From: Janthinobacterium sp. Marseille
GTDB lineage: Bacteria > Pseudomonadota > Gammaproteobacteria > Burkholderiales > Burkholderiaceae_D
Assembly (NCBI RefSeq): GCF_000013625.1
Contig: NC_009659.1
Location: 2,790,001 to 2,854,000 of the forward strand
Direction: 5' to 3'
Length of the DNA stretch: 64,000 nt
The notes under the pieces were generated by a model that searched no databases, was not told the DNA's origin, and saw only the letters and a list, made by a program, of their open reading frames with translations. A program made the position numbers and the translations under genes. How positions within the stretch are numbered: position 1 is the first letter of the stretch; every line of letters begins with the position of its first letter. This document shows, piece by piece, positions 1 to 8,044 of this stretch.

Positions 1-566
1 TTTCGCTCTCCAACCAGAACGAAGCATTGAAGCAGGAGATCTCCCGCCTCAATGGCCAGATCGAAGTGCTGTCGAATGAAGTGCAGAACCTGCAGCAAAG
101 GCAAAAGGATTTTTACGTCGATCTCGACAACCGCCTGCGCAAGCTGGAACCGCAAGTCGTGGCGGTGGACGGCAAGGATGCGATGGTCGGGCAATCTGAA
201 CAGAGTGCCTACGACAGCGCCCTCGCCTTGTTCAAGGCCGGCGATTACAAAAAATCCGGTACCGCCTTCGGCGACTTCGTCCAGCGCTATCCTGAATCCG
301 CGTACGCACCTTCAGCACAATACTGGATAGGCAATGCTTACTACGCGCAACGTGATTATAAGAATGCGATCACTGCGCAGCAGGCACTATTGAAAAAATA
401 TCCGGACAATCCAAAAGCGGCTGATGCCTTATTGAATATCGCCAGCTCGCAAACGGAATTGAAAGACCGCGCGGCAGCCAAGAAAACCCTGGAGTCCCTG
501 GTCGCGAAATATCCGAATGCCCCGGCTGCACAAACAGCCAAAGAGCGTTTGGCAAGTTTTAAATAA
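1..566 (+). CDS. cpoB: Cell division coordinator CpoB (YbgF), 5'-truncated by window edge
   Basis: C-terminal part of the periplasmic Tol-Pal partner CpoB/YbgF, which in E. coli links the Tol-Pal system to septal peptidoglycan synthesis. The reading frame is open from base 3, so the true start and signal peptide lie outside the window; the TTG at 27 is not the start. Visible are the end of an N-terminal coiled coil (EALKQEISRLNGQ to RLRKLE) and then three TPR-like units, for example ALFKAGDYKKSGTAFGDFV, YWIGNAYYAQRDYKNAITA and a final ERLASFK. This order is that of the family. The expected neighbours pal and tolB would lie upstream. A terminator hairpin follows 70 bases downstream, so this is probably the last gene of the tol-pal operon. 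Confidence 0.93.
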   Translation, partial: SLSNQNEALKQEISRLNGQIEVLSNEVQNLQQRQKDFYVDLDNRLRKLEPQVVAVDGKDAMVGQSEQSAYDSALALFKAGDYKKSGTAFGDFVQRYPESAYAPSAQYWIGNAYYAQRDYKNAITAQQALLKKYPDNPKAADALLNIASSQTELKDRAAAKKTLESLVAKYPNAPAAQTAKERLASFK

Positions 567-636
567 TCAGCAAACATACAGACAGCGGCCAGTCATCTAG
601 TAGCCGCCTATATATATGTTTTAACGCTTGCCTCCT

Positions 637-662
637 CGCCCGCCAGTCGGGCGATTTTTTTT
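637..662 (+). terminator. Rho-independent terminator after cpoB
   Basis: CGCCCG (637-642), loop CCAGT, CGGGCG (648-653), then A and eight T residues. The six-pair GC stem followed by a T tract is a strong terminator. Bases 663-800 show no gene. Confidence 0.85.
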
Positions 663-802
663 GCCCGCAATAAGTCCTTTGCCACTAGTGCAAGACCAGT
701 ATCACATGGCTACAGACAGAAGGAATACAGAGGGAAAGTGAAGGCTATACCGGGGCCAAATCAGGGGAAGGAAAAAACCTTAGATAAAAAGCTTAGATGT
801 GA

Positions 803-831
803 TTGACAGGGGTCATAAACGTTCCTATAAT
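803..831 (+). promoter_or_regulatory. Consensus sigma-70 promoter of the tRNA-Lys gene
   Basis: TTGACA at 803-808 and TATAAT at 826-831 separated by exactly 17 bases: both hexamers match consensus perfectly. The tRNA starts 11 bases after the -10 box, which fits a short 5' leader removed by RNase P. Confidence 0.92.
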
Positions 832-842
832 AGCTGTCTTTC

Positions 843-918
843 GGGTCGTTAGCTCAGCTGGTAGAGCAGCGGACTTTTAATCCGTTGGTCGCAGGTTCGA
901 ATCCCGCACGGCCTACCA
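843..918 (+). tRNA. tRNA-Lys (anticodon TTT)
   Basis: A 76-base cloverleaf with encoded CCA at 916-918. The acceptor arm GGGTCGT pairs with ACGGCCT (one G-U at each of two positions), the anticodon loop reads CTTTTAA with anticodon TTT, and the T arm contains GGTTCGAATCC. It is transcribed alone from the promoter at 803-831 and ended by the hairpin at 946-972. Confidence 0.96.
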
Positions 919-945
919 CGAATACAGCAGTAAGCAGATCAAAAA

Positions 946-972
946 AGGCTCTCAGAAATGAGGGCCTTTTTT
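946..972 (+). terminator. Rho-independent terminator after tRNA-Lys
   Basis: AGGCTCTCA (946-954), GAAA tetraloop, TGAGGGCCT (959-967), then T residues. Nine pairs including one G-U. Confidence 0.88.
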
Positions 973-1155
973 CATTGGGGTGTGCATTTTTCTGCAACGC
1001 ATAAATTCACAGCTTCGTTTTTTTTCAAAGACGAACTTGAACACATTCGCTCAGTATCGCCATCTAGAAGTGGTTCGATTTTTGTATCCAACAGAATTTA
1101 ATATTCGCCCTCCAATATCCCCCCAATAACAATACAAAAAACACTGCATACAATT

Positions 1156-1184
1156 AAAAAGCCAGCTATCTAGCTGGCTTTTTT
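1156..1184. terminator. Bidirectional terminator hairpin
   Basis: GCCAGCTA (1161-1168) and TAGCTGGC (1171-1178) form a tight hairpin with an A tract before and a T tract after, so it can act on either strand. It lies 12 bases beyond the stop of the minus-strand gene 1196-1774 and most likely ends that transcript. Bases 973-1155 hold nothing else recognised. Confidence 0.75.
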
Positions 1185-1195
1185 ACTCACACTCC

Positions 1196-1774
1196 TTAGT
1201 TGCGTCTTATTGTTATCCCTCTGTTTGATGGAGGGCAATTACCCGTTTCAAATGTTGCAGTAATTGAATACCCATTTGGGATCGGGCTAAAGCCACAGAC
1301 GTTTTCCTGCGCTTCAGGAATTTTAATATTGTATGCAGCGAGCGCTGAACCCCCACTCGGGTTGAAACAATTATTCGAATTGATAACAGAAGTAATCACG
1401 TACCCCACCGGTATTGGACTGGCCGTACAAATTTCTCCTGGAGATACTGGATACTTGACTGTGTATGTCGCCAAACTATTTGTGTTGTTCACATTCCAGC
1501 AACTGGACGTTGTTAGCATATTTGTAATTACAAACCCAACAGGGAATGGGCTCTCGGAGCAAATATTGATCGGTGAACTTGGGATTTGAACTTTCAGTGT
1601 GTGTCGTTGGCCTGTTCCGGGGAGTCCAATACACTCGGGTGATTGGTATCTTTCTACAATCACATAGCCGGCAGGAAATGGCGCGTTATCACATATGGTC
1701 TGCGTTTGTGCCGAAGCTACCCCAGGTAAGATGAAGAACACAAACCCAAACAATATCAAAATTCGTTGAATCAT
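1196..1774 (-). CDS. Secreted protein of four two-cysteine repeats, function unknown
   Basis: No family recognised. The start is set at the ATG at 1774 because GGAG lies six bases upstream; an in-frame TTG four codons earlier overlaps that Shine-Dalgarno and is unlikely. The 192-residue product opens with a clear signal peptide (MIQRILILFGFVFFILPGVA, cleaved near ASA-Q). The mature part is four repeats of about 42-45 residues, each with the pattern C-x3-(S/A)P(F/I)P-x-G(Y/F)-x-I, then a second Cys 9-10 residues later and a strand-like tail such as ATYTVKYP or AAYNIKIP. Paired cysteines suggest one disulfide per repeat in the periplasm or outside the cell (inference). Flanked by terminators, it is a single-gene unit. 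Confidence 0.8.
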   Translation of the reverse strand: MIQRILILFGFVFFILPGVASAQTQTICDNAPFPAGYVIVERYQSPECIGLPGTGQRHTLKVQIPSSPINICSESPFPVGFVITNMLTTSSCWNVNNTNSLATYTVKYPVSPGEICTASPIPVGYVITSVINSNNCFNPSGGSALAAYNIKIPEAQENVCGFSPIPNGYSITATFETGNCPPSNRGITIRRN

Positions 1775-1908
1775 TTTTAGCTCCAATGGTTTTTTAAAAT
1801 TTGTTAAGTCACGAAGTGTCGTTCATTAACAGTCCGGAAGCCATCCCATCAATATGGGAAGAAAATTTCTAATTGCTTAAATCAGGCATTACTATTTTTT
1901 GTATGGCT

Positions 1909-2100
1909 TCAATCTTTAATACTCGACAAAGCTTCCCGATTCATCGTGTATTGTGGTGCCCGGTGCTCAAACAATGCTGACCACATTTGGTGTATGCCAT
2001 CTGAAGCGAGACTAATGCTGTCTAGGCCAAACTCGCCGATCAATGCGTCGATCGCTTGTATCACTTTGGTTGCCTTGGAATTTTCTTCGCTGAATAGCAA
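1909..2100 (-). CDS. Short ORF of doubtful coding status
   Basis: A 63-codon frame that can only start at TTG (or CTG further up); no ATG and no Shine-Dalgarno are visible before it, and the frame stays open upstream to a TGA near 2154. The product (LLFSEENSKATKVIQAIDAL... ending ALSSIKD) resembles no family I recognise. It may be a small real gene, a remnant of a longer gene, or chance. Listed because it fills an otherwise empty stretch between 1775 and 2200. Confidence 0.25.
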   Translation of the reverse strand: MLFSEENSKATKVIQAIDALIGEFGLDSISLASDGIHQMWSALFEHRAPQYTMNREALSSIKD

Positions 2101-2200
2101 TTGCGGTGCAACATCCCACCAATAAAGCCGGAAGGAAAAGAGATGGAACAGGAAGCATCACCTTGATGCATCCAGTATCACGAAACAAATAATTAATGCA

Positions 2201-2228
2201 AAAGGGCTGCAGAAATTGCAGCCCTTTT
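2201..2228 (-). terminator. Terminator downstream of the 92-residue gene
   Basis: AAAGGGCTGCA (2201-2211), loop GAAAT, TGCAGCCCTTTT (2217-2228). Symmetric A/T flanks allow function on either strand; the minus-strand gene ending at 2262 is the nearest user. Confidence 0.75.
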
Positions 2229-2261
2229 ATATAACTTTATCGTTTGAATCTGTGGGTAAGA

Positions 2262-2540
2262 CTACGCGGCGACCTTCTCCGTTTTACGATCGATATACTC
2301 ACGCGCAGTCAGGATACCTTGCGCAATGCATTCTTCTGGCGTGGGATAAGAATGACCATCAGGCACTTCCTTGTCCTTGAAGTCGGTACCAATATGTTCG
2401 GTCACGATGATGCGTGGAATGTAAGCCCCCTCTTTGCGTTCGGTATCGATACGCGACATATGCGCGGAAACCTGAACCGCAACACTCCAGCCTTTATACG
2501 TTTCGTAATGTGATGGTGATTTCGTTTCTGTTGGTTTCAT
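2262..2540 (-). CDS. Small hypothetical protein, 92 residues
   Basis: Soluble, charged 92-residue protein with no signal peptide or membrane segment. A GGAG sits at proper distance before the ATG at 2540, and a terminator hairpin follows the stop, so the gene looks genuine. The middle reads YIPRIIVTEHIGTDF and the end ILTAREYIDRKTEKVAA; the general look is of a small conserved betaproteobacterial protein of unknown function. I do not recognise a named domain. It is transcribed alone; the PilZ gene upstream is on the same strand but over 130 bases away. Confidence 0.7.
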   Translation of the reverse strand: MKPTETKSPSHYETYKGWSVAVQVSAHMSRIDTERKEGAYIPRIIVTEHIGTDFKDKEVPDGHSYPTPEECIAQGILTAREYIDRKTEKVAA

Positions 2541-2677
2541 GCCTGCTCCATTGCAATGTGGGTGACAGCAGCGGCGCTGCTCTGTGCTTTTATAAATAAC
2601 AGGCTCCTCACGGAGACAACTAAGTATAACTGCTGGGCACCCATCAAACTATCTGGCAGGCAAGCAGGCCGCTCTGC

Positions 2678-3040
2678 CTAACAAGGCAATGTCTGCATGA
2701 TTTGTGCAATACGCTGCTTATGCGACGCATCACCGGCTGATGCCAACTCAAACCCCACCCTGAACCCTTCCGTACCAACCAACACGCAGTAACTGACCTT
2801 GCCCTTGAACTCCAGCGGCATGGTCCTTTGGTCGACCGTGATATTGAACGCCAGGCTGGCGCTATGCCCTATCGACAGCGGCGACTCCACCATGATGCTC
2901 ATGTCGTGCGGCGAAATATCGATCGTCCGTGCATGCGAATAATGATCCTGACCGAAATTAAGGATGGCGCGACGGCGGAAGATTTTTCGTTCTGCGGAAG
3001 GTGCGATGCGGGGAAGAAGAGCCAGGTCATGCGTCGCCAT
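2678..3040 (-). CDS. PilZ domain protein (possible c-di-GMP receptor)
   Basis: A 120-residue single-domain protein of PilZ type. The start is placed at ATG 3040 because AAGGA stands seven bases before it; a longer frame to 3082 lacks such a site. PilZ proteins bind cyclic di-GMP through an N-terminal RxxxR and a D/NxSxxG motif. Here RKIFRRRAILNF provides the arginines, and the second motif reads DISPHDM, where the family glycine is replaced by Met. Ligand binding may therefore be weakened or lost (inference). The rest (strands around SLAFNI, LEFKGKVSYC, FRVGFEL) matches the domain's beta barrel. It is divergent from the first autotransporter gene across a 330-base gap, so a link to surface behaviour is possible but unproven. 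Confidence 0.8.
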   Translation of the reverse strand: MATHDLALLPRIAPSAERKIFRRRAILNFGQDHYSHARTIDISPHDMSIMVESPLSIGHSASLAFNITVDQRTMPLEFKGKVSYCVLVGTEGFRVGFELASAGDASHKQRIAQIMQTLPC

Positions 3041-3369
3041 ATTTTTCCTTTCGTGAATAAGTGCGGCGGCAACTTCATGCATTGCGCCGGATGTCTCATC
3101 TTACGAATTGCAAAGGAAAAACCAACGAATGTTTTGCGATATGCATATGACGAAATTAAGCGATAGAAATGCCTGTTTTTATGTGAATTGGCACACCATT
3201 GCCAATCTCACATACACACCAGTTAGCACTTGTTTGCGAAAAATCTGAGAGGCTTATTCCATGCTACGGAGGATCGTGCAATCTTTCCAATCGCTTACTT
3301 CCTATACTCGGATCACATTAATCACTCCACATGAAATCAATCCGGGATTTTGTGTATACCTAAGGAAAT
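3041..3369. promoter_or_regulatory. Divergent regulatory region with a large interrupted dyad
   Basis: No gene is seen in this 329-base gap between the PilZ gene and the first autotransporter. Its most notable element is at 3181-3213: ATGTGA, ATTGGCA, six-base centre CACCAT, TGCCAAT, one unpaired C, TCACAT. All 13 base pairs of the two arms are Watson-Crick. It may be an operator or an RNA hairpin in the long leader of the autotransporter. Confidence 0.5.
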
Positions 3370-3372
3370 GTG

Positions 3373-5451
3373 GTGGCAAAATCTACTGTAAGCACAATCC
3401 TAACAAAGAAAAAATTACGAAACTTGCCAGCTGCATGCCTGCTGGCAGCTACACTAAGTGCATCACCGCAGGTACTCGCAACAAGTTTGATTGAAATACC
3501 AAACAACAGCGGTCAAAACATCTACGTTACCTTCAATACTAGCGGTATTTTAGGTGGTGCTATTTACATAGGTTACATAGGTGGCGATGTTCACGCTGCC
3601 ATCTGGAATACCACTACCGGCGAAATGCTGAACCTCGGCACATTAGGCGGTGTAGCCATGGTCCATGCCACCAATACTAGCGGCGATGTGGTGGTCGGCG
3701 ATTCCGGTGTACTTGGTGCCAACGGCTACCACGTTATACGTGGCTTCCGCTGGACACAAGCCAAAGGCCAGCTGGAAGATTTGGGCACACTAGGCGGTAC
3801 TTATTCCAGTGCAAGGGCCATCAATGCTGTTGGCGATGTAGTCGTGGGCTTGTCTGATATGCCCTTAAATGCCAACAACCGCATATTTTCGCATGCCTTC
3901 CGCTGGACAGAAGCGAGCGGCAAGATGGAGGATCTGGGCACACTAGGCGGCCTTCAGTCCGTTGCCCATGGCGTCAATGCCATCGGTGATGTAGTCGTCG
4001 GTGAATCCGACATACCCGAGGATGCCAACGGCAACGAGGCGCAACATGCCTTCCGCTGGACGCAAGCCAAGGGCAAGATGGAGGATCTGCATAGTCCCAT
4101 AAACGGGGATTGGCTTGGCTATAACTCCTCTGCGCATGCCGTCAATGCTGCCGGCGATGTGGTAGTCGGCGTAGTAAGGAGCAGCGATCTCTCTATTGGA
4201 CACGCTTTCCGCTGGACAGAGGCCAAGGGGAAAATGGAAAGTCTCGGCACCCTGGGTGGTAACTCCTTCGCCGTAGCGGTCAATGCCAAAGGCGATGTGG
4301 TAGTCGGTCAAGCCATGCTCGCCAACGGTGACCCACGCGCTTTCCGCTGGACAGAAACCAGCGGCATGCAATCGGTCGAGGATTGGCTCGCAGCCCATGG
4401 CGTCATCGTCAAGGGTGCAAATACAAACTTTGCAACCGGCGTCAATGACAGGGGCGATGTAGTTACCGGCCTCCTCCAAAACGGCAGCGGCTTCCTCGCA
4501 CGCGTTACCGGCATGATAGACGTAAGCGAGTTCAAACTCGGCCTGTATCGCGTCGCCAACTCAGCCCTGCTCGCAGTCAACGATGCAGGCTTGGTCATGC
4601 ATGGCGCACATGGTAATCCGATGCGCTCCCTGCTGCCCGTCGGACGTAGCAGTTTCTGGGCCGCCGGTGATGTCGGGAGACAGGATCACGGCGTTTACAA
4701 CAGCAAACAAGGCGTGGCGGAGATTGGCTACGGCTATCGTCCTACACAAGCGATGCAGCTCAACATTGCGCTCGGTCATACCTATAGCAGCGCAGATACC
4801 GGCTTCGGCGGCAATACCACCGCACGCAGCACTTATGTATTCCCAGAGTTAATCCTGTCAGTACCAGACAGTTCGACAAAAGCGACCTTGAGTACCTATT
4901 ACGGACAAGGTGATTTGCGCATAGACCGCGCTTACCTGAATGCCGGCAACCTGACACATGCCTATGGCAAACCTGATACCGAAACACTAGGCGCACGCGC
5001 ACGCCTGGACTGGGTCGACGCAATCACTATCGGCAAGACCAGCCTGACGCCCTACACCAGCCTGACTTATATGGAAACGCGCTTGGATGGCTATACAGAA
5101 CAAGGTAATGGCTTTCCGGTGCAATGGAATAAGCGCACAGAGCATGCGACCACTGCACGTATAGGTTTCGATGCAACACATCCAGTCAGCAACACCGTCA
5201 CTGTGCTCGGCCGTCTCGAAGCGACGCATCGCTTTGAAAATAGGGGCACGACAGCCAGTGGTCTGATACTCGGTCCGGGCGGATTTCCATATGCTTTCAA
5301 AGGCCAGGATTTAAACCGGACCTGGTTACGTACAGGGTTGGGACTGGAAGCAAAAGTCGGCAATGGTATTGCGTCTGCGATGTTGAATGCGACTACCCAA
5401 GGTGAAATGCCAACTTACTGGTTGGCAGCCAATTATCGCTGGATGTTTTGA
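3373..5451 (+). CDS. Autotransporter with HAF-repeat passenger (copy 1)
   Basis: Type Va secreted surface protein. It starts at one of two adjacent GTG codons (3370 or 3373); the second lies six bases after AAGGA and is preferred. The signal peptide runs to about residue 37 (LLAATLSASPQVLA). The passenger, roughly residues 45-375, has about six HAF-type extracellular repeats of 40-50 residues, with the pattern HAFRWT-x-A-x-G...LGTLGG...AVNA-x-GDVVVG. The rest is a 12-strand-type autotransporter barrel ending YRWMF, with the terminal Phe used for outer-membrane insertion. It is a tandem paralogue of the gene at 5682: the segment from GMIDVSEF to the stop is almost identical. HAF repeats have no established function; adhesion or cell-surface display is inference. 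Confidence 0.88.
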   Translation: MAKSTVSTILTKKKLRNLPAACLLAATLSASPQVLATSLIEIPNNSGQNIYVTFNTSGILGGAIYIGYIGGDVHAAIWNTTTGEMLNLGTLGGVAMVHATNTSGDVVVGDSGVLGANGYHVIRGFRWTQAKGQLEDLGTLGGTYSSARAINAVGDVVVGLSDMPLNANNRIFSHAFRWTEASGKMEDLGTLGGLQSVAHGVNAIGDVVVGESDIPEDANGNEAQHAFRWTQAKGKMEDLHSPINGDWLGYNSSAHAVNAAGDVVVGVVRSSDLSIGHAFRWTEAKGKMESLGTLGGNSFAVAVNAKGDVVVGQAMLANGDPRAFRWTETSGMQSVEDWLAAHGVIVKGANTNFATGVNDRGDVVTGLLQNGSGFLARVTGMIDVSEFKLGLYRVANSALLAVNDAGLVMHGAHGNPMRSLLPVGRSSFWAAGDVGRQDHGVYNSKQGVAEIGYGYRPTQAMQLNIALGHTYSSADTGFGGNTTARSTYVFPELILSVPDSSTKATLSTYYGQGDLRIDRAYLNAGNLTHAYGKPDTETLGARARLDWVDAITIGKTSLTPYTSLTYMETRLDGYTEQGNGFPVQWNKRTEHATTARIGFDATHPVSNTVTVLGRLEATHRFENRGTTASGLILGPGGFPYAFKGQDLNRTWLRTGLGLEAKVGNGIASAMLNATTQGEMPTYWLAANYRWMF
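4510..5451 (+). repeat. Duplicated autotransporter translocator segment (copy A of pair 1)
   Basis: The coding stretch from GMIDVSEF to the stop matches 6873-7814 over exactly the same length (942 bases) with only scattered substitutions, for example both contain GNGIASAMLNATTQGEMPTYW. This is a direct repeat produced by tandem gene duplication or kept alike by gene conversion. Confidence 0.85.
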
Positions 5452-5681
5452 GACAGCTGAATTGAAAGCAGACCACAGATAGAAACCTTCCCTCACGGAT
5501 AATTCTCATCCGCAAACATTCCATCGATTGTTAGCATTTTTTTGCAATACATTAGTACGATTGTCCAGTATTCGGAAAATCATACAAGTTATCCCATCAT
5601 GTTTTACCTATGCTCGCCCCAGACATTTCTCACCTCATGAGAAATCCATACGGGGTTCAATTTTCAGCATAGGAAAGTGGT

Positions 5682-7814
5682 ATGAAGCGCAACAGCAATA
5701 TCGGATATAGCATTGCCAGCTGTTATCCAAATTCTCAATCTACACAGGGCAAGCTTACATTTCTATTCAAGCTACGCAGTGCATGCGTGCTGACGACGAT
5801 GCTGGCGGCATCGCAAGTGGTATTGGCGACAGACTTGCTTGAACTGCCGACAGCGCCAGGCTTCAACGGTCGTAATTCCCTCCCCCTCGGCATCAATGGC
5901 AACGGCAATGTAATCGTTGGTTCTATCTCGGATGTCCGTGATCACGCCTTCCGCTGGAACGCGCTAAGCGGCAAACTGGACGATCTGGGTTTCCTGCCAG
6001 GGGGAACTAGCTCCAAAGCCAATGCCGTCAATGCCGACGGCAATGTAGTGGTCGGACAGTCCAATCGTAGCCCCGGCAGAGACAACCCCGACAACGGACC
6101 ACTCACTCACGCTTTCCGTTGGACCCAAGCCGAGGGCATGAAAGATCTCGGCACCTTGGGTGGCTTGTACTCGGAGGCCTTTGATGTCAATGCCGTAGGC
6201 GATGTGGTGGTCGGCACTTCCTCCATTCGCGCCGCCGACGGCGGATATCGTCGCGCCTTCCGCTGGACGGAAGCCGGCGGCATGCAAGATCTCGGTACTC
6301 TGGGCGGCGGAAACTCCGATGGTCAGGGTGTCAATGCGGACGGCACTGTCGTGGTCGGTGCTTCCACTTACGCCGGTGGTCCGCTTACGAAGAGCTATGC
6401 CTTCCGCTGGACCGAAGCTGAAGGAATGAAAAGCCTCGGTACAATTGCTGGCGACAACTCCAAAGCCACAGCCGTCAATGCCGCCGGGGATGTAGTGGTG
6501 GGAAACTCTACCCACCAAATCGGTAATGACAGTCAACATGCCTTCCGTTGGACTGAAGCTGAAGGAATGAAAAGTCTTGGCACATTGGACGGTGATTCCA
6601 CCAATGGCTTTTCCAGCGCTGCTGCCGTCAACAAGGCCGGCGATGTAGTGGTCGGAATGTCCACGGATGAGGGCGCTCGAACTATTCGCGCTTTCCGCTG
6701 GGCACAAGCTACCGGCATGCAATCAATTGAAGCTTGGCTCGCCTCGCATGGCCTAATTGTCAAGAATACCCAAACGCAGTCAGCGACCGGCGTCAATGAC
6801 GACGGCAATGCAGTCATCGGCTTCCTCGCTAACGGCAACGGCTTCCTCGCGCGCGTCACACCTGGCGGCGCCGGCATGATAGACGTGTCCGAATTCAACA
6901 CTGGCCTGTACCGCGTCGCCAACTCCGCCCTGCTCGCAATCAATGATGCGGACTTGGTCATGCATGGTGCCCATGGCAATCCGATGCGCACTTTATTACC
7001 GGTAGGGCGCAGCAGTTTTTGGGCTGCGGGTGATGCAGGGAAACAAGAACACGGAGTCTACGATAACAAACAAGGCGTAGCGGAAATTGGTTATGGCTAT
7101 CGTCCTTCACAAACCATGCAGTTCAATGTGGCACTCGGCCGTACCTATAGCAGCTCAGATACCGGTTTCGATGGTGACACTACTGCACGCAGCACTTATG
7201 TCTTGCCGGAATTGATTTTGTCAGTACCGGATAGCTCAACGAAAGCGACCTTGAGTGCCTACTATGGGCAAGGTGATTTACGTATAGACCGTGCTTATCT
7301 GAATGCAGGTAATTTGACACATGCTTATGCCAAGCCTGATACCGAAACATTCGGCGCACGTGTGCGTCTGGACTGGGTCGATGCAATCACGGCAGGCAAA
7401 ACCAATCTGACGCCCTATACCAGCCTGACTTATATGGAAACAGGTTTGGATGCTTATACAGAACAAGGCAATGGCTTTCCGGCGCAATGGAATAAGCGCA
7501 CAGAGCATGCGACCACTGCGCGTATAGGTGTGGATGCAGTACATCCTGTCAGTGGCACTGTCACCGTAGTCGGCCGTCTCGAAGCAACGCATCGTTTTGA
7601 AAACCAGGGCACGACTGCCAGTGGTAGATTACTTGGTGTGGGTGGGTACGCCTTCAGCTTCCGGGGACAGGATTTGAATAAGACCTGGTTCCGTGCAGGA
7701 TTAGGGCTGGAAGCCAAAGTCGGCAATGGCATTGCGTCTGCAATGTTGAATGCGACCACCCAGGGTGAGATGCCGACCTACTGGTTGGCAGCCAGTTATC
7801 GTTGGCTCTTTTAA
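5682..7814 (+). CDS. Autotransporter with HAF-repeat passenger (copy 2)
   Basis: Second HAF-repeat autotransporter, 710 residues, beginning at an ATG preceded by AGGA. The N-terminal signal region is long: about 30 residues (MKRNSNIGYSIASCYPNSQS...) precede the hydrophobic core SACVLTTMLAASQVVLA, an extended type of signal often found on large autotransporters. The passenger has about six repeats such as HAFRWTQAEGMKDLGTLGG and YAFRWTEAEGMKSLG, each closing with VNA-x-G(D/N)VVVG. The barrel ends YRWLF. Passenger repeats differ from copy 1 more than the barrels do, consistent with diversifying selection or repeat shuffling outside the cell (inference). The 230-base gap before it has no recognised gene. 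Confidence 0.88.
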   Translation: MKRNSNIGYSIASCYPNSQSTQGKLTFLFKLRSACVLTTMLAASQVVLATDLLELPTAPGFNGRNSLPLGINGNGNVIVGSISDVRDHAFRWNALSGKLDDLGFLPGGTSSKANAVNADGNVVVGQSNRSPGRDNPDNGPLTHAFRWTQAEGMKDLGTLGGLYSEAFDVNAVGDVVVGTSSIRAADGGYRRAFRWTEAGGMQDLGTLGGGNSDGQGVNADGTVVVGASTYAGGPLTKSYAFRWTEAEGMKSLGTIAGDNSKATAVNAAGDVVVGNSTHQIGNDSQHAFRWTEAEGMKSLGTLDGDSTNGFSSAAAVNKAGDVVVGMSTDEGARTIRAFRWAQATGMQSIEAWLASHGLIVKNTQTQSATGVNDDGNAVIGFLANGNGFLARVTPGGAGMIDVSEFNTGLYRVANSALLAINDADLVMHGAHGNPMRTLLPVGRSSFWAAGDAGKQEHGVYDNKQGVAEIGYGYRPSQTMQFNVALGRTYSSSDTGFDGDTTARSTYVLPELILSVPDSSTKATLSAYYGQGDLRIDRAYLNAGNLTHAYAKPDTETFGARVRLDWVDAITAGKTNLTPYTSLTYMETGLDAYTEQGNGFPAQWNKRTEHATTARIGVDAVHPVSGTVTVVGRLEATHRFENQGTTASGRLLGVGGYAFSFRGQDLNKTWFRAGLGLEAKVGNGIASAMLNATTQGEMPTYWLAASYRWLF
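6873..7814 (+). repeat. Duplicated autotransporter translocator segment (copy B of pair 1)
   Basis: Partner of 4510-5451, same length and reading frame, near-identical protein. Confidence 0.85.
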
Positions 7815-7925
7815 AACATATACTGCCGCTCATTGCGATAAATGCGGCTGCATACATCGCTCATGTATACTGGCACCTCACTTATCGAAGGCGAAGAGGC
7901 ACGCCAGGATGCCTATGGAGAATGT

Positions 7926-8003
7926 ATGAATACCAAGTGGAGAATCATAGTGACGATATTCGTCATCGGTGTAACGGCGATTTCCTTGTATATGAACCCG
8001 TAA
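7926..8003 (+). CDS. 25-residue single-span membrane peptide
   Basis: An ATG at 7926 lies five bases after GGAG (7917-7920), an ideal Shine-Dalgarno spacing. The product is MNTKWRIIVTIFV followed by IGVTAISLYMNP: a positive N terminus (K, R), about 16 hydrophobic residues and a short polar end, the layout of a small inner-membrane protein. The stop TAA is followed 18 bases later by a perfect 24-base palindrome that could end the message. Function unknown. It lies between the two autotransporter pairs and may have its own promoter; no close consensus was found. A longer overlapping frame from 7802 has no such features and was set aside. Confidence 0.55.
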   Translation: MNTKWRIIVTIFVIGVTAISLYMNP

Positions 8004-8020
8004 CACCAGTCCTGATCATA

Positions 8021-8044
8021 TGTAAGGCACCGCGGTGCCTTACA
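8021..8044. repeat. Perfect 24-base palindrome after the small membrane peptide gene
   Basis: TGTAAGGCACC, GC, GGTGCCTTACA: a fully self-complementary 24-mer. As RNA it makes an 10-11 pair hairpin, but no T tract follows, so it may be a weak terminator, an mRNA-stabilising structure or a binding site. The remainder of 8045-8267 holds no gene I can support. Confidence 0.7.

Noticed and set aside
3181..3213. CRP-type site from TGTGA and TCACA
   Set aside because: The half-sites are 21 bases apart instead of six, so they are better seen as the outer part of the larger dyad.
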